From positions 62,001 to 126,000 of the forward strand of contig NZ_JACXJA010000003.1 in NCBI RefSeq assembly GCF_014705615.1: 64,000 bases of DNA, read 5' to 3'. Made by a program: the position numbers and the translations under genes. Shown here in pieces: positions 1 to 7,805 of this stretch. Source of the DNA: Paenibacillus oceani (GTDB lineage Bacteria > Bacillota > Bacilli > Paenibacillales > NBRC-103111). Under the pieces are notes generated by a model. The model was not told where the DNA came from. It saw nothing but the letters and a program-made list of their open reading frames with translations, and did no database searches. Positions within the stretch are counted from its first letter, which is position 1. Every line of letters starts with the position of its first letter.

Positions 1-1
1 C

Positions 2-739
2 CACCATGAGCAGGGCGGTTTGCTCAGATTTATGTGGCATGCGAGCAATCCATGGACGCTGGAGACGTCATGGTCGCAAATCCCGCAGGGGGGCGGGCTG
101 GAACAGCTGATTACCCCGGGAAGCGAGGCTTATGACAGGTGGAACGGCTGGCTGGGCCGGCTTGCGGATCAACTCGAGACTTACGCGAAGAAAGACATTC
201 CTATCATCTGGGGGCCTCTGCATGAAATGAACGGCAGATGGTTCTGGTGGGGGACCGGCGCGACCGACCAGTTCCGGGAAGTATGGCGGCACATGTACCG
301 CTATTTTACGGAGACGAGGGGTCTGCACAATTTGCTTTGGATGTTTTGCCCGGATGCGAAGGCTTCGTGCGAGCGGGCGGTCGAGCAATATCCCGGGGGG
401 AGCTGCGTCGATATCATTGCGCCTGATCTATATTACGTATCCGCCGATAGTGGGGCGAGCCCGGCGTTGTACGACGAGTTTTCCGATCCGAAATACGGCA
501 AAATTCTGGGGTGGGGGGAAATCGGCGTCAATACGGAAGAGCGGATCGATAACCGGAAATTTATCGAGGAGATCCGCAGCAGATTCCCGCTCGTGACGAC
601 GTATATGCAGTGGGGGGACGTATTTTCGGCGGGTACGATCAAAACGTTCGCGCTGCCCTCCAACGATTATATGACGGAGCTGATGCGGGACGATTGGATG
701 CTTCCAAGAGGCGAGCTGGCGAAGCTGAAGAACAAATGA
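2..739 (+). CDS. Glycoside hydrolase family 26 (beta-mannanase-like), 5' partial
   Basis: The frame is open from the first bases of the window, so the N-terminal half lies outside. The remaining 245 residues are the C-terminal part of a GH26 (beta/alpha)8 barrel. The HHEQGG and FMWHASNPW segments, the acid/base glutamate in PLHEMNG (codon 224-226) followed by WFWWG, and the nucleophile glutamate in GWGEIGV (codon 518-520) are typical of the family. GH26 enzymes mostly hydrolyse beta-1,4-mannan; the exact substrate cannot be told here. A signal peptide would be upstream and is not visible. A TTG at 20 could be mistaken for a start but is internal. A solute-binding lipoprotein follows 61 bases downstream, which suggests a polysaccharide-use locus. 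Confidence 0.88.
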   Translation, partial: HHEQGGLLRFMWHASNPWTLETSWSQIPQGGGLEQLITPGSEAYDRWNGWLGRLADQLETYAKKDIPIIWGPLHEMNGRWFWWGTGATDQFREVWRHMYRYFTETRGLHNLLWMFCPDAKASCERAVEQYPGGSCVDIIAPDLYYVSADSGASPALYDEFSDPKYGKILGWGEIGVNTEERIDNRKFIEEIRSRFPLVTTYMQWGDVFSAGTIKTFALPSNDYMTELMRDDWMLPRGELAKLKNK

Positions 740-800
740 GCAAATGAATTCAGCTGTATAGCTTAACGAACCATATCGAATAATCGGGGGGATGTAAGAA

Positions 801-2084
801 ATGTTCCACAATTCGAACAGAAACAAAGTGATCGCCGGAATCGGAGCGCTCGCGCTGCTCGGTACAGCTTGCGGAGGCGGGCAGCCGAAGGAGCCGGCCG
901 CCGCTTCGGAAAAGCCGGTCACACCGGTCGAGCTCGTCATTTATTCGGAGAGCGGCTGGTCGCAGGAGGAGTTCAATGACCGGTTCGGCGATTCGATCCG
1001 CAAGAAGTTTCCGCAGCATACGTTCAAATATATTCAGAAGACGGGTACGGGCACGCTGCTCGCCGATCTCGTCGCATCGGGACAGAAGATCGATATATAC
1101 TGGGATTCGGTGTCCAAAATCGTATCCAACCTCAAAGATATGCGGCTGGAATATGACATGACCGAGCTGATCAAAAAACGGCAAATCAATCTGAATCAGC
1201 TCGAGCCGTCCGTTGTTAACTTCGGCAGGGAGATGTCCGACGAGAAAATGTATGCGCTTCCGGTCGTCATCAACACCCAGGCATTGTATTACAACAAAGA
1301 TATTTTCGACAAGTTTGGGGTTCCTTATCTGAAGGACGGCATGACGTGGGATGAGGTGCTGGACGTTGCCAAGAAGCTGACCCGGAAAGACGAAGCGAAC
1401 GAATATTGGGGTGTCGGCTTGTACATCGACCAATATTTGCCGCTGAATCCGTTCTCCTTGCCGTATGTCGATCCGAAGACGGAGAAAGCGACGATCCAGA
1501 ACGAAAACTGGAGGCCTGTGTACGACGTCCTGACGAAGATTTACCAGACTACGTCCAATAAAATGATGTCGCCGAACGTTTTCGCGACCAAAAAGAACGT
1601 AGCGATTACCGTCGCGCTGGGCAATTTCTTCCTGTCCCAGCCGATGGCCGACGTCAACTGGGATATCGTCTCGTTTCCGAAATACAAGGAAGCGCCGCAG
1701 CTCGGGCCGCAAACGCTGCCGACTTATTTCGGCATTACTTCCACAAGCGAGCACAAGGAGCTGGCGATGGACGTCATCCAGCATCTGATCAGCGCGGAGA
1801 AGCAGACCGAGCTGTCCCGCAAAGGAATCATCCCGGTGCTGACCGACGAAAACGTCAAGAAGCAATTCGGCCAGGATAGTCCGCACAAAAATAAAAACTT
1901 GCAGACGATCGTGAACCAGAAGTATTCGCCGATCGCACCGAAAACGAAATACGACGCCAATGCGATGAAAATTTATATCAAATACGACGTCGATCTGGCG
2001 ACAGGAAAAGTGGATCTGAATACGGCGTTCCGTCAAATCGAAGAAGAAACGAACAGTATGATCGCTCAGGTCAAGTCGAAATAA
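801..2084 (+). CDS. Extracellular solute-binding lipoprotein (family 1, sugar ABC type)
   Basis: A 427-residue protein starting after a GGGGGGATG ribosome site. It has a short basic N-terminus, a hydrophobic stretch and a lipobox-like GTAC (cysteine at about residue 24), then a low-complexity linker and a periplasmic-binding fold. Features such as YNKDIFDKFGVPY and GMTWDEV are typical of carbohydrate-binding components of ABC importers. It should be tethered outside the membrane and deliver a sugar or oligosaccharide. No permease or ATPase gene follows: the next gene is a MerR relic. It is a clear paralogue of the lipoprotein at 25729-27045 (shared NKDIFDKFGVPY and similar C-terminal half). 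The lipobox has G rather than L at -3, so lipidation is likely but not certain. Confidence 0.87.
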   Translation: MFHNSNRNKVIAGIGALALLGTACGGGQPKEPAAASEKPVTPVELVIYSESGWSQEEFNDRFGDSIRKKFPQHTFKYIQKTGTGTLLADLVASGQKIDIYWDSVSKIVSNLKDMRLEYDMTELIKKRQINLNQLEPSVVNFGREMSDEKMYALPVVINTQALYYNKDIFDKFGVPYLKDGMTWDEVLDVAKKLTRKDEANEYWGVGLYIDQYLPLNPFSLPYVDPKTEKATIQNENWRPVYDVLTKIYQTTSNKMMSPNVFATKKNVAITVALGNFFLSQPMADVNWDIVSFPKYKEAPQLGPQTLPTYFGITSTSEHKELAMDVIQHLISAEKQTELSRKGIIPVLTDENVKKQFGQDSPHKNKNLQTIVNQKYSPIAPKTKYDANAMKIYIKYDVDLATGKVDLNTAFRQIEEETNSMIAQVKSK

Positions 2085-2127
2085 GCGGGCGTTAGGACGA
2101 CCTTTTTGACAACTGCCATGCAACACC

Positions 2128-2157
2128 GCAGCGTGCGCCGGAGATGGCGCGCGCTGC
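2128..2157 (+). terminator. Imperfect GC-rich hairpin after the lipoprotein gene
   Basis: GCAGCGTGCGCC (2128-2139) pairs with GGCGCGCGCTGC (2146-2157) over 12 positions with one G-U pair and a 6-base loop. It lies 44 bases after the stop codon. The following bases (AACCATTTCCGTT) are not a real U tract, so it may stop transcription weakly or only protect the 3' end. Confidence 0.45.
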
Positions 2158-2212
2158 AACCATTTCCGTTATAAGGCAGGACATTTGATGATCCATCGTC
2201 CGCATACGCGGG

Positions 2213-2557
2213 TCACGGGATAGGATCGATCATGCCGTTACGGATCATGAAAAGCTCCATCGCCTCGTTCAGCCAGTCCTCCTCTTCCTTCGAGAACGGG
2301 GAGACGACCATGTTCTCCAAGTCCTCCAACTGCACGGACTCGAGGCTGCCGAACCCGTTCATCGCTTCTTCTCCGACGAACTCCAAGTTCGCCTTCATAT
2401 ACCGCTACATCAGCCCCTGCACCTCCATAAGCGTCATCATAATGCTGCTGTCGATGTCGCCCTTTTCCTCAAGCAGCGCAATAAGCGTCCGGACCGAGGT
2501 TCCAGTTTTTTCTGCGAATTCTCCTACCGAGTAATGCCGGGCTTTGTTATCGTTCAT
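2213..2557 (-). pseudogene. Decayed MerR-family regulator
   Basis: Reading from the ATG at 2557 after AAGGAGGAGCACGGA gives MNDNKARHYSVGEFAEKTG and then TSVRTL, the start of a MerR winged helix-turn-helix. The conserved RYYDEIGLL segment and recognition wing that should follow are missing; the frame jumps to an acidic helical stretch (LLEEKGDIDSS). An in-frame TAG sits at codon 51 (2405-2407), after which the same frame continues for 63 codons to 2213 (…EFVGEEAM, ending MIDPIP). So there is an internal deletion of most of the DNA-binding domain plus a nonsense codon. The C-terminal part resembles a TipA-like effector region only loosely. The upstream promoter is intact (see 2590-2620). A short downstream protein starting at 2398 is possible but has no ribosome site. 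Confidence 0.7.
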
Positions 2558-2589
2558 TCCGTGCTCCTCCTTGTAGCGACTATATAACG

Positions 2590-2620
2590 ATCATAAGGCA
2601 TAACGTTACTGGAGGTGCAA
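2590..2620 (-). promoter_or_regulatory. MerR-type promoter with 19-bp spacer
   Basis: On the minus strand, TTGCAC (2615-2620) and TATGAT (2590-2595) are separated by exactly 19 bp, the over-long spacing that MerR regulators correct by twisting DNA. The spacer carries a dyad, AGTAACGTTAT. It reads into the decayed MerR gene, as expected for autoregulation. Confidence 0.6.
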
Positions 2621-2831
2621 GCGTTCCTAAACAAAAAAGAAAAGCAGCCGCGTATAATCAATGGAGGACCGCCGCCGGCGCCGAGTAAAAGTTGGGATAT
2701 TGAGCTTAAGAAATGCAACGCATTTTTCGGCGGTACGGGTTATACTTGTCGCAAAGCCCTGTGAGGGTTGTCAGGCCGCGGCCGGCATAAACGATGATGC
2801 CGTGCACGCAGAAAAGAGGGGAACGAAGAGG

Positions 2832-3908
2832 ATGAGTCGAACGATAAAGCTGGGCATTATCGGTGCAGGAAATATTGGGGCGGTACATGCGACGGAATTC
2901 AGCAAGCTGAAGGAGCGCTGCGAGATCGTGGCGATCTCCGACGTGTCCCGGCCGCTCGCCGAATCGAGAGCGGAGCAGTTCGGCATTCCTTCCGTGGAAG
3001 AGAGTGCGGAGAAGCTGATCGCCCGCAGCGATATTGACGCCGTCGTCATCGGCGTGCCGAACCGCTTTCATGCGGATTTTGCGGTAAGCGCGCTCGAAGC
3101 GGGCAAGCACGTGCTGCTGGAGAAACCGATGGGGCTGAACGCCGAGCATGCCAAGCGGATCGTCCGGGCGCAGAACAGCACCGGCAACGTGCTCATGGTA
3201 TCGCACCAGATGCGCTGGGACTCGCTGCCGATGGAGGTGAAGTCGCAGATGGAGCAGGGTGCGCTCGGCGACATTTATTCCGCCAAGACCGGCTGGTACC
3301 GCCGCAAGGGGATTCCCGGCTGGGGCACTTGGTTTACGCGCAAGGAGATGTCCGGCGGCGGACCGCTTATCGATATCGGGGTTCATATGCTCGATCTGGC
3401 GTTTCATCTGATGGGCGATCCGAAGCCGGTCGCGGTATCCGGAGCCGCCTACGCCGAGTTCGGGCCGAAGCGCAAAGGCATCGGCTCGTGGGGAACGCCG
3501 GACTGGAACGGCGTATGGGACGTGGAAGATTTCAGCACGGCGCTCATCCGGATGGAGAACGGCAGCACGCTGACGCTGGAAGTAAGCTGGGCGGTTCATA
3601 TGGATACGGACAGCCAGCCGTTCGTCCATCTGTTCGGCTCCGAGGGCGGAGCTTCGATCCGGGGATCGCAGGGCAAGTTTTTGACCGAATCGTTTGACCG
3701 CGCAATCGAAGTCGAGCTAAAGACACAGGACAAGGATGAAGGACCTCGGGTTCGGATGAGCCGTCACTTCCTAGATTGCGTGGAAAGCGGCAAGCAGCCG
3801 ATTTCGTCGGCGATCACCGGACTGACGAACAATCTGATTATCGATGCGATTTACGAGTCGTCCCGGACGGGCAGCGAAGTAAGGCTGGATTGGGACGGTC
3901 TGCGCTGA
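2832..3908 (+). CDS. Gfo/Idh/MocA family oxidoreductase
   Basis: A 358-residue NAD(P)-dependent dehydrogenase. The Rossmann motif GAGNIGAVHA is at residues 11-20, the EKPMGL motif that carries the conserved lysine is near residue 96, and GGGPLIDIGVHMLDL with the conserved D and H is near 175-190. Members oxidise or epimerise sugars and cyclitols such as inositol. The frame is open back to 2661, but the ATG at 2832 is preceded by AAGAGGGG and fits the family N-terminus (MSRTIKLGIIG). It is followed after 46 bases by a xylose-isomerase-like gene on the same strand; such pairs are common in inositol or keto-sugar catabolic units. The exact substrate is unknown. Confidence 0.88.
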   Translation: MSRTIKLGIIGAGNIGAVHATEFSKLKERCEIVAISDVSRPLAESRAEQFGIPSVEESAEKLIARSDIDAVVIGVPNRFHADFAVSALEAGKHVLLEKPMGLNAEHAKRIVRAQNSTGNVLMVSHQMRWDSLPMEVKSQMEQGALGDIYSAKTGWYRRKGIPGWGTWFTRKEMSGGGPLIDIGVHMLDLAFHLMGDPKPVAVSGAAYAEFGPKRKGIGSWGTPDWNGVWDVEDFSTALIRMENGSTLTLEVSWAVHMDTDSQPFVHLFGSEGGASIRGSQGKFLTESFDRAIEVELKTQDKDEGPRVRMSRHFLDCVESGKQPISSAITGLTNNLIIDAIYESSRTGSEVRLDWDGLR

Positions 3909-3954
3909 GGCGATGTATGGACGCCGGACTGAACAATTGGAAGGAGCAAGCGAT

Positions 3955-4797
3955 ATGATTCGTGGATTAACAAGAGCGGGGCTCGGCCAGGTTGGCAGCG
4001 ACGAGGCGTTTATTGCATTGGCGGCCCGGTACGGCTTCCAGGCCGTTGATATCGATGCGGGCAAGCTGATTGCGGAGAAAGGGGCGGAAGGCGCGGCGTC
4101 GCTGCTGAGCGCGAACGGGATGCGGATCGGCTCGATCGGTCTGCCCGTGCAATGGCGGACGACCGACGACGAGTTCCGCAAAGGATTGCCAGCGCTTCTG
4201 GCCGCGGCGGAGGGAGCCCGGCAGCTCGGCTGTACGGCGTGCTGCACGTACATCCTGCCTTCGACCGACGAACCGGCGGCGCCGTTTATGGCGGCGGCCA
4301 TCCGCCGTCTCCGCTTGTGCGCGCAAATTCTCGGAGCGTACGGCATCCGGCTCGGCCTGGAGTTCGTCGGCCCGCACCATCTGCGAACGCGCTGGAAGCA
4401 TCCGTATATTTGGACGATGTCCGATACGCTGGATCTCGCAGCGGCGATCGGGGAGCCGAATGTAGGTCTGCTGCTGGATTCGTACCACTGGTACACGACG
4501 GAGCTCGGCGTGGAGGATCTCCACGTACTGCGCGCGGATCAGATCGTACACGTGCATCTGAACGACGCGCCGGACGTTCCGGTCTCGGAGGCGCTTGACA
4601 ATGACCGCCGGATAACCGGCGAAGGCGTTATCGACCTGGCCGGGTTCTTGAAGGCGCTCCGGCATATCGGGTACACCGGCGTCGTCTCGCAGGAGGTCCT
4701 GACCCAGCAGCCTCCTCAAGAGCCTGCGGAAGAGCTTGTGCAGCGGACGGCGGCGGGGTACGACCGGTTGTTCGCGGAAGCGGGCATTGAAGGCTGA
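3955..4797 (+). CDS. Sugar phosphate isomerase/epimerase (xylose-isomerase-like TIM barrel)
   Basis: A 280-residue AP-endonuclease-2/xylose-isomerase-like TIM barrel. Visible metal-site elements include GLEFVGPHHLRTR (about residues 135-147), LLLDSYHWYTT (about 175-185), VHVHLND (about 200-206) and the late GVVSQEV. The start at 3955 is chosen because GGAAGGAG lies 8 bases upstream; an upstream in-frame ATG at 3913 has no ribosome site. It probably forms an operon with the preceding Gfo/Idh/MocA gene and should convert the keto-product of that dehydrogenase, but the sugar cannot be named from sequence alone. Confidence 0.85.
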   Translation: MIRGLTRAGLGQVGSDEAFIALAARYGFQAVDIDAGKLIAEKGAEGAASLLSANGMRIGSIGLPVQWRTTDDEFRKGLPALLAAAEGARQLGCTACCTYILPSTDEPAAPFMAAAIRRLRLCAQILGAYGIRLGLEFVGPHHLRTRWKHPYIWTMSDTLDLAAAIGEPNVGLLLDSYHWYTTELGVEDLHVLRADQIVHVHLNDAPDVPVSEALDNDRRITGEGVIDLAGFLKALRHIGYTGVVSQEVLTQQPPQEPAEELVQRTAAGYDRLFAEAGIEG

Positions 4798-4858
4798 CAG
4801 CTTCGGCTAACGTAGAAGTTCGAACCGCTGTACGGACAATTAGGCGAAACAAAACAGT

Positions 4859-4913
4859 AAAAGACGCTTTCAGCCCCGGTTCTGACTGCCGTGGTTCTGG
4901 AGGCGTCTTTTTC
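4859..4913 (+). terminator. Rho-independent terminator after the dehydrogenase/isomerase pair
   Basis: AAAAGACGC (4859-4867) pairs with GCGTCTTTT near 4903-4911, with a long partly paired apical loop containing GCCCCGGTTCTGAC, and runs directly into TTTTTC. Only the base of the stem is perfect. Confidence 0.6.
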
Positions 4914-4916
4914 TAG

Positions 4917-5057
4917 TCATGCAGACTTTGCCGGGTTCTCTTCAAGCAGCGTCTCCACTGTCGTGAACTGGCCCGTCTGAAGAGAAAAGTGGTTGCACGA
5001 AGGATACCGGGGTACCGCCAGCAAAACGCGTAAACGTACGTTCAGCGAAGATATCAT
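4917..5057 (-). pseudogene. Possible coding remnant (46 codons, no ribosome site)
   Basis: A minus-strand frame from an ATG at 5057 to TGA at 4917-4919 ends in LQTGQFTTVETLLEENPAKSA, which has the composition of a real protein C-terminus. There is no Shine-Dalgarno sequence upstream and no family is recognised. It may be the tail of a gene whose 5' part was lost when the neighbouring lower-GC segment arrived. Confidence 0.3.
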
Positions 5058-5112
5058 CAAATAAGCCTGAAATTCCGCACGCTAAGGAAAACCGGATTGT
5101 TTTGTGCAAGCG

Positions 5113-5216
5113 CTATGTGAGGTCAACTTTTAGTCCAAATTGCTTCTTTGCTTCCTCGCCGGTTATGAAGTCTTGCAAGTTCATCCAAGGTTTCAACCAT
5201 TTGATAAAATAAAAAA
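5113..5216 (-). pseudogene. Possible coding remnant beside the 5.2 kb terminator
   Basis: A minus-strand frame ending at TAG 5113-5115 reads IKWLKPWMNLQDFITGEEA and then KKQFGLKVDLT. It looks coding in composition but has no start codon and runs into the terminator at 5211-5240. No family is recognised. It is separate from the 4917-5057 remnant. Confidence 0.28.
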
Positions 5217-5240
5217 ATCCTGTTTTCACAGGATTTTTTT
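5211..5240. terminator. Bidirectional terminator
   Basis: AAAAAAATCCTG, the loop TTTTCA, then CAGGATTTTTTT form a symmetric hairpin with an A tract before and a T tract after, so it works on both strands. It closes the minus-strand GyrI-like gene that ends at 5245. Confidence 0.85.
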
Positions 5241-5244
5241 ATAG

Positions 5245-5721
5245 TTATTTTTTAACCACAGGCACCCAAAATTCGCCGTAGAATGTGCCGTCGCCGTTAT
5301 CTTTGCGATAAGTCGCATTTGGACCGCCGATGTAAGCATAGTCAGTGATTGTAGCCAAAACTTCGCCAAAAGCACGGTAAGTCAGCTGATCAAACAAAGT
5401 TTCCTTGTCGCCATTTCCTGCGACCACGATGTACTCGCTATCCGGAAACTCGATGATGCGGGTTGCGTCAGACACTGATTTGCTTGCTTCTACCGCAAAA
5501 TAATTCCACGGTTTGCCTTGATAAACCTCGTTGACTGACCATTCGCGATCGTCTTTTGCGGCGTCTTTGAGCTTATCAAAACGCCCATCAGCCTTGAGTC
5601 CGCCCCAAAACTCAGCTTTTTCCTTTTGCAAAGCTTGCATATCTTGGAAATTCGAATGAATGGAAAAACCATAAGCGGTCAATGTGAATGATTTTTTGTG
5701 TTCAATTGTGTAATCGGCCAT
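5245..5721 (-). CDS. GyrI-like/AraC-type effector-binding domain protein, copy 1
   Basis: A 158-residue stand-alone effector-binding protein of the GyrI-like/AraE-binding superfamily. The pattern of a leading YTIEHKKSFTLTAYGFS strand, a central helix, DSEYIVVAGNG, then an amphipathic helix (FGEVLATITDYAYIG) and a final FYGEFWVPV strand is typical. There is no DNA-binding domain. An AAAGGAG site precedes the ATG. It is a paralogue of the protein at 5820-6299, with the same order of motifs (ITDYKYVG, FYGEMW). The presumed role is binding or sequestering a small hydrophobic or cationic ligand. GC content and codon use look lower than in most of the window, suggesting acquisition. It is probably co-transcribed with copy 2 from the promoter near 6340. 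Confidence 0.75.
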   Translation of the reverse strand: MADYTIEHKKSFTLTAYGFSIHSNFQDMQALQKEKAEFWGGLKADGRFDKLKDAAKDDREWSVNEVYQGKPWNYFAVEASKSVSDATRIIEFPDSEYIVVAGNGDKETLFDQLTYRAFGEVLATITDYAYIGGPNATYRKDNGDGTFYGEFWVPVVKK

Positions 5722-5754
5722 GGGATTGCTCCTTTTATCCAGGTTTAACTTCCG

Positions 5755-5819
5755 CTACAAAATTCCTTCAATCCCCAAATCGTCAAACAAGAAACCTTCT
5801 TTGCCGCCAAAAGCTTGCT
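5755..5819 (-). pseudogene. Short coding-like remnant between the two GyrI-like genes
   Basis: Immediately after the stop of copy 2, another minus-strand frame reads LKQAFGGKEGFLFDDLGIEG and ends IL at TAG 5755-5757. It has no start codon and is not in frame with copy 2. It looks like the tail of a third gene left between the paralogues; no family is recognised. Confidence 0.3.
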
Positions 5820-6299
5820 TCAGCCTTCGACTTTTTTTGTGCGAAGCCACATTTCACCATAGAATTCGCCGTTTTCGGCTGCTTTGACAAATGTGGAGTT
5901 ACCAGGACCCACGTATTTGTAGTCTGTGATTCCTTGCAACAAGCCGCCGAAAACGTTGCCTGTGATTTCATCAGCAAGACGGTTTTTGTCAGCGCCTGTG
6001 CCAGGCACGACGAGGTAGTTGCCAGCGAGAAAATCGAGGACGACCGCGCCTTCCGCGTCGAACTCGCCCATCACGCCGAAGCCGCGCCAAGCCTTGCCGT
6101 CGATGACATAGTTGATTTGATATTCTTGCCCGTCAGCGAGCGCGAGAAGTTCAGCAAGCTTGCCGTTTTCAGTGATTTCAGCTTTTTTCGCTGCAGTTTT
6201 TGCTGCATTGCCTGCCCAGTCGTTGTAGTCTTCAAGTAAAACACCGAAAGCAGTCATTTTGTAGTTTTCTGAGATTGTTTTGATGGAGTAGTTAGACAT
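5820..6299 (-). CDS. GyrI-like/AraC-type effector-binding domain protein, copy 2
   Basis: A 159-residue protein homologous to copy 1. It starts MSNYSIKTISENYKMTAFGV, carries GNYLVVPGTG and GLLQGITDYKYVG, and ends FYGEMWLRTKK. It has no helix-turn-helix. AGGAGAG precedes the ATG at 6299. Such solo effector-binding proteins are related to GyrI (SbmC) and to the ligand domains of MerR/AraC activators; the ligand is unknown. It is divergent from the WYL regulator at 6515, and a perfect inverted repeat lies in the shared intergenic region (6354-6370), so the WYL protein probably controls it. Confidence 0.75.
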   Translation of the reverse strand: MSNYSIKTISENYKMTAFGVLLEDYNDWAGNAAKTAAKKAEITENGKLAELLALADGQEYQINYVIDGKAWRGFGVMGEFDAEGAVVLDFLAGNYLVVPGTGADKNRLADEITGNVFGGLLQGITDYKYVGPGNSTFVKAAENGEFYGEMWLRTKKVEG

Positions 6300-6353
6300 T
6301 CGGTTCTCTCCTCGCGGATTTATTTTTTACAAGATTGATTCTATTTGCCGAAT

Positions 6354-6370
6354 GTATCAGAAAATGATAC
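6354..6370. promoter_or_regulatory. Inverted repeat, candidate operator of the WYL regulator
   Basis: GTATCA-GAAAA-TGATAC is a perfect 6+6 inverted repeat. It lies 55-71 bases upstream of the GyrI-like copy 2 start, over the -35/spacer region of a weak minus-strand promoter (TAGAAT at 6338-6343). A matching TGATAC half-site (6499-6504) overlaps the -10 of the divergent regulator gene. Confidence 0.5.
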
Positions 6371-6498
6371 TTTTTATTGCCTTTAAAATCGCCAGAATTT
6401 TCATCATACCTATGGAGGAAATCTTTACTTGGTTCATTTCCTATTTTCAATCATAAAATGTAAATCTGTCAGCACTGGCTTTTTTTTTGCTACATTTT

Positions 6499-6514
6499 TG
6501 ATACAATATAAATC
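6499..6514 (+). promoter_or_regulatory. -10 element placed for a leaderless transcript
   Basis: TACAAT (6502-6507) ends 7 bases before the ATG at 6515, so transcription would begin at or next to the start codon. No good -35 is seen: the upstream sequence is a T-rich tract. The TGATAC half-site overlaps this element. Confidence 0.45.
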
Positions 6515-7483
6515 ATGAGAAAAACAGAACGAGTGAACCTGATCATGCGCTACATCAATAACCGCGCGCATTTTACGATTGCTGAGATTCAGCGGGAGTT
6601 CAAGATTTCCCGGGCGACGGCGATTCGCGACATTAACGAGATTCAGGCGATGGGTTTTCCGCTGACGACCGAGCTTGGGCGCGGTGGCGGCTACTATGTC
6701 CTTCAAAATCAGTATCTGCCCGCCGTCCGCTTCACGCCAGATGAGCTGAAGGCGATTTTTATCAGCTTTATCGCCTCGAAAAATTCGCAGCTGCCGTATC
6801 TGCAAAATCGCCGCTCCATCACTGAAAAACTCATCGGCATCGCGTCGCAAACCCAGCAAGACGAGCTGATCGAGCTGAATAATATCTTGCTTTTTGAAAA
6901 TACAAACCCTGGCAATCCGAATCTTTTGGAGCTTGATGATGCAGCGCCTGCGGGACTGAACCAGCTGATTTCGCTTGCTGTGCGGGATAAGCACTTGCGC
7001 TTGACTTATGAGCTGAGTCCGGGCTGGCCGCAGTTGATGGACGTTTTTTTGCTGCATATTTTTAACTCGAACGCTCAGTGGCTGGTCGAAGTATATGATT
7101 TTGATACGGATGAGTTTCGTTATTTGCCTGTTGCGATGCTGCGGGATTCGGCAATTTCTGAGCAGGAGATGAAGTGGTCCGAGCAAGAGATTTTAAGCAA
7201 AAAACGGCTTGGTGCACGAGAGTCCAATCTGGTTGTGAAGCTTGATTCGACTGGGATTCAGCGCTTTAAGCGTATGCACCCGCCGGGGATTATCTTGTCC
7301 TTTACTGGGATGTTTCAGTCGAGCGGGATTTTCAATGTTCAGTTGGATGTGACCGATGTCGAGGGGCTGGCGTATTATGCGGATTGGCTTTTGTTTTTGG
7401 GGAAAGGGGTCGTGTTTGAACGGATTCCTGCTGAGCTGCGCGTAATTTTGGAAGAGCGTTTAGGGGTACCGCCAACATTTTAA
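6515..7483 (+). CDS. YafY-type transcriptional regulator (HTH_11 plus WYL domain)
   Basis: A 322-residue DeoR-like regulator. The N-terminal winged helix (ERVNLIMRYINNRAHFTIAE, then ISRATAIRDINEIQAMG, residues 4-50) is followed by a linker and a WYL-type ligand domain in which LLHIFNSNAQWLVEVYDFDT and the FRYLP motif are visible. The C-terminal part resembles the WCX extension. There is no ribosome site before the ATG and the -10 box lies 7 bases upstream, so the mRNA may be leaderless. It is divergent from two GyrI-like genes and probably senses the same ligand class or controls them. Its composition resembles that lower-GC neighbourhood rather than the flanking genes. Confidence 0.82.
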   Translation: MRKTERVNLIMRYINNRAHFTIAEIQREFKISRATAIRDINEIQAMGFPLTTELGRGGGYYVLQNQYLPAVRFTPDELKAIFISFIASKNSQLPYLQNRRSITEKLIGIASQTQQDELIELNNILLFENTNPGNPNLLELDDAAPAGLNQLISLAVRDKHLRLTYELSPGWPQLMDVFLLHIFNSNAQWLVEVYDFDTDEFRYLPVAMLRDSAISEQEMKWSEQEILSKKRLGARESNLVVKLDSTGIQRFKRMHPPGIILSFTGMFQSSGIFNVQLDVTDVEGLAYYADWLLFLGKGVVFERIPAELRVILEERLGVPPTF

Positions 7484-7509
7484 CCTAGGGGATTAAGAGG
7501 GCGAAATGA

Positions 7510-7686
7510 ATCGACTATATCAAGCTGTGTCCTGTCGTCTTGTCGGAAACCGACAACGGTCCAGCGACGCCGATCCGTATCCATAACAACGGGTTTATCC
7601 GGTATTCAAACAAATCGGCGCTCTGCTGGGACATTCGGTTCGTTCCCAATGCAGAGACGGTCAAAAACGCGGCAGAGGCATCTTGA
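7510..7686 (+). pseudogene. Possible gene remnant without a start codon
   Basis: An open stretch of 58 codons reads IDYIKLCPVVLSETDNG, then ATPIRIHNNGFIRYSNKSA and ends AAEAS-TGA. It looks coding but begins at a stop codon rather than a start. No family is recognised. It sits at the right edge of the lower-GC segment. Confidence 0.3.
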
Positions 7687-7725
7687 TCTTCATGAACAAA
7701 TTCGGCAACGAATCGATCAAAGAGT

Positions 7726-7763
7726 GTAAAGCCCCGGTCACATTCGTGAGACCGGGGCTTTAC
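7726..7763. terminator. Strong symmetric hairpin, terminator of the AraC gene
   Basis: GTAAAGCCCCGGTC pairs perfectly (14 bp) with GACCGGGGCTTTAC around a 10-base loop. It lies 43 bases past the stop of the minus-strand AraC gene and could act in both directions. The U tract is short, part of the CTTTAC arm itself. Confidence 0.65.
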
Positions 7764-7805
7764 TTCTGCGCTGCTCTAAGGGGGCGGATACGGAAGGACG
7801 GCGGT

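Noticed and set aside
5005-7482. Shared GGGGTACCGCCA-CAA string at about 5010 and 7467 as flanking direct repeats of the lower-GC segment
   Set aside because: The match is only about 13 bases, is in different coding contexts (the second is inside the end of the WYL gene) and does not extend; chance cannot be excluded.
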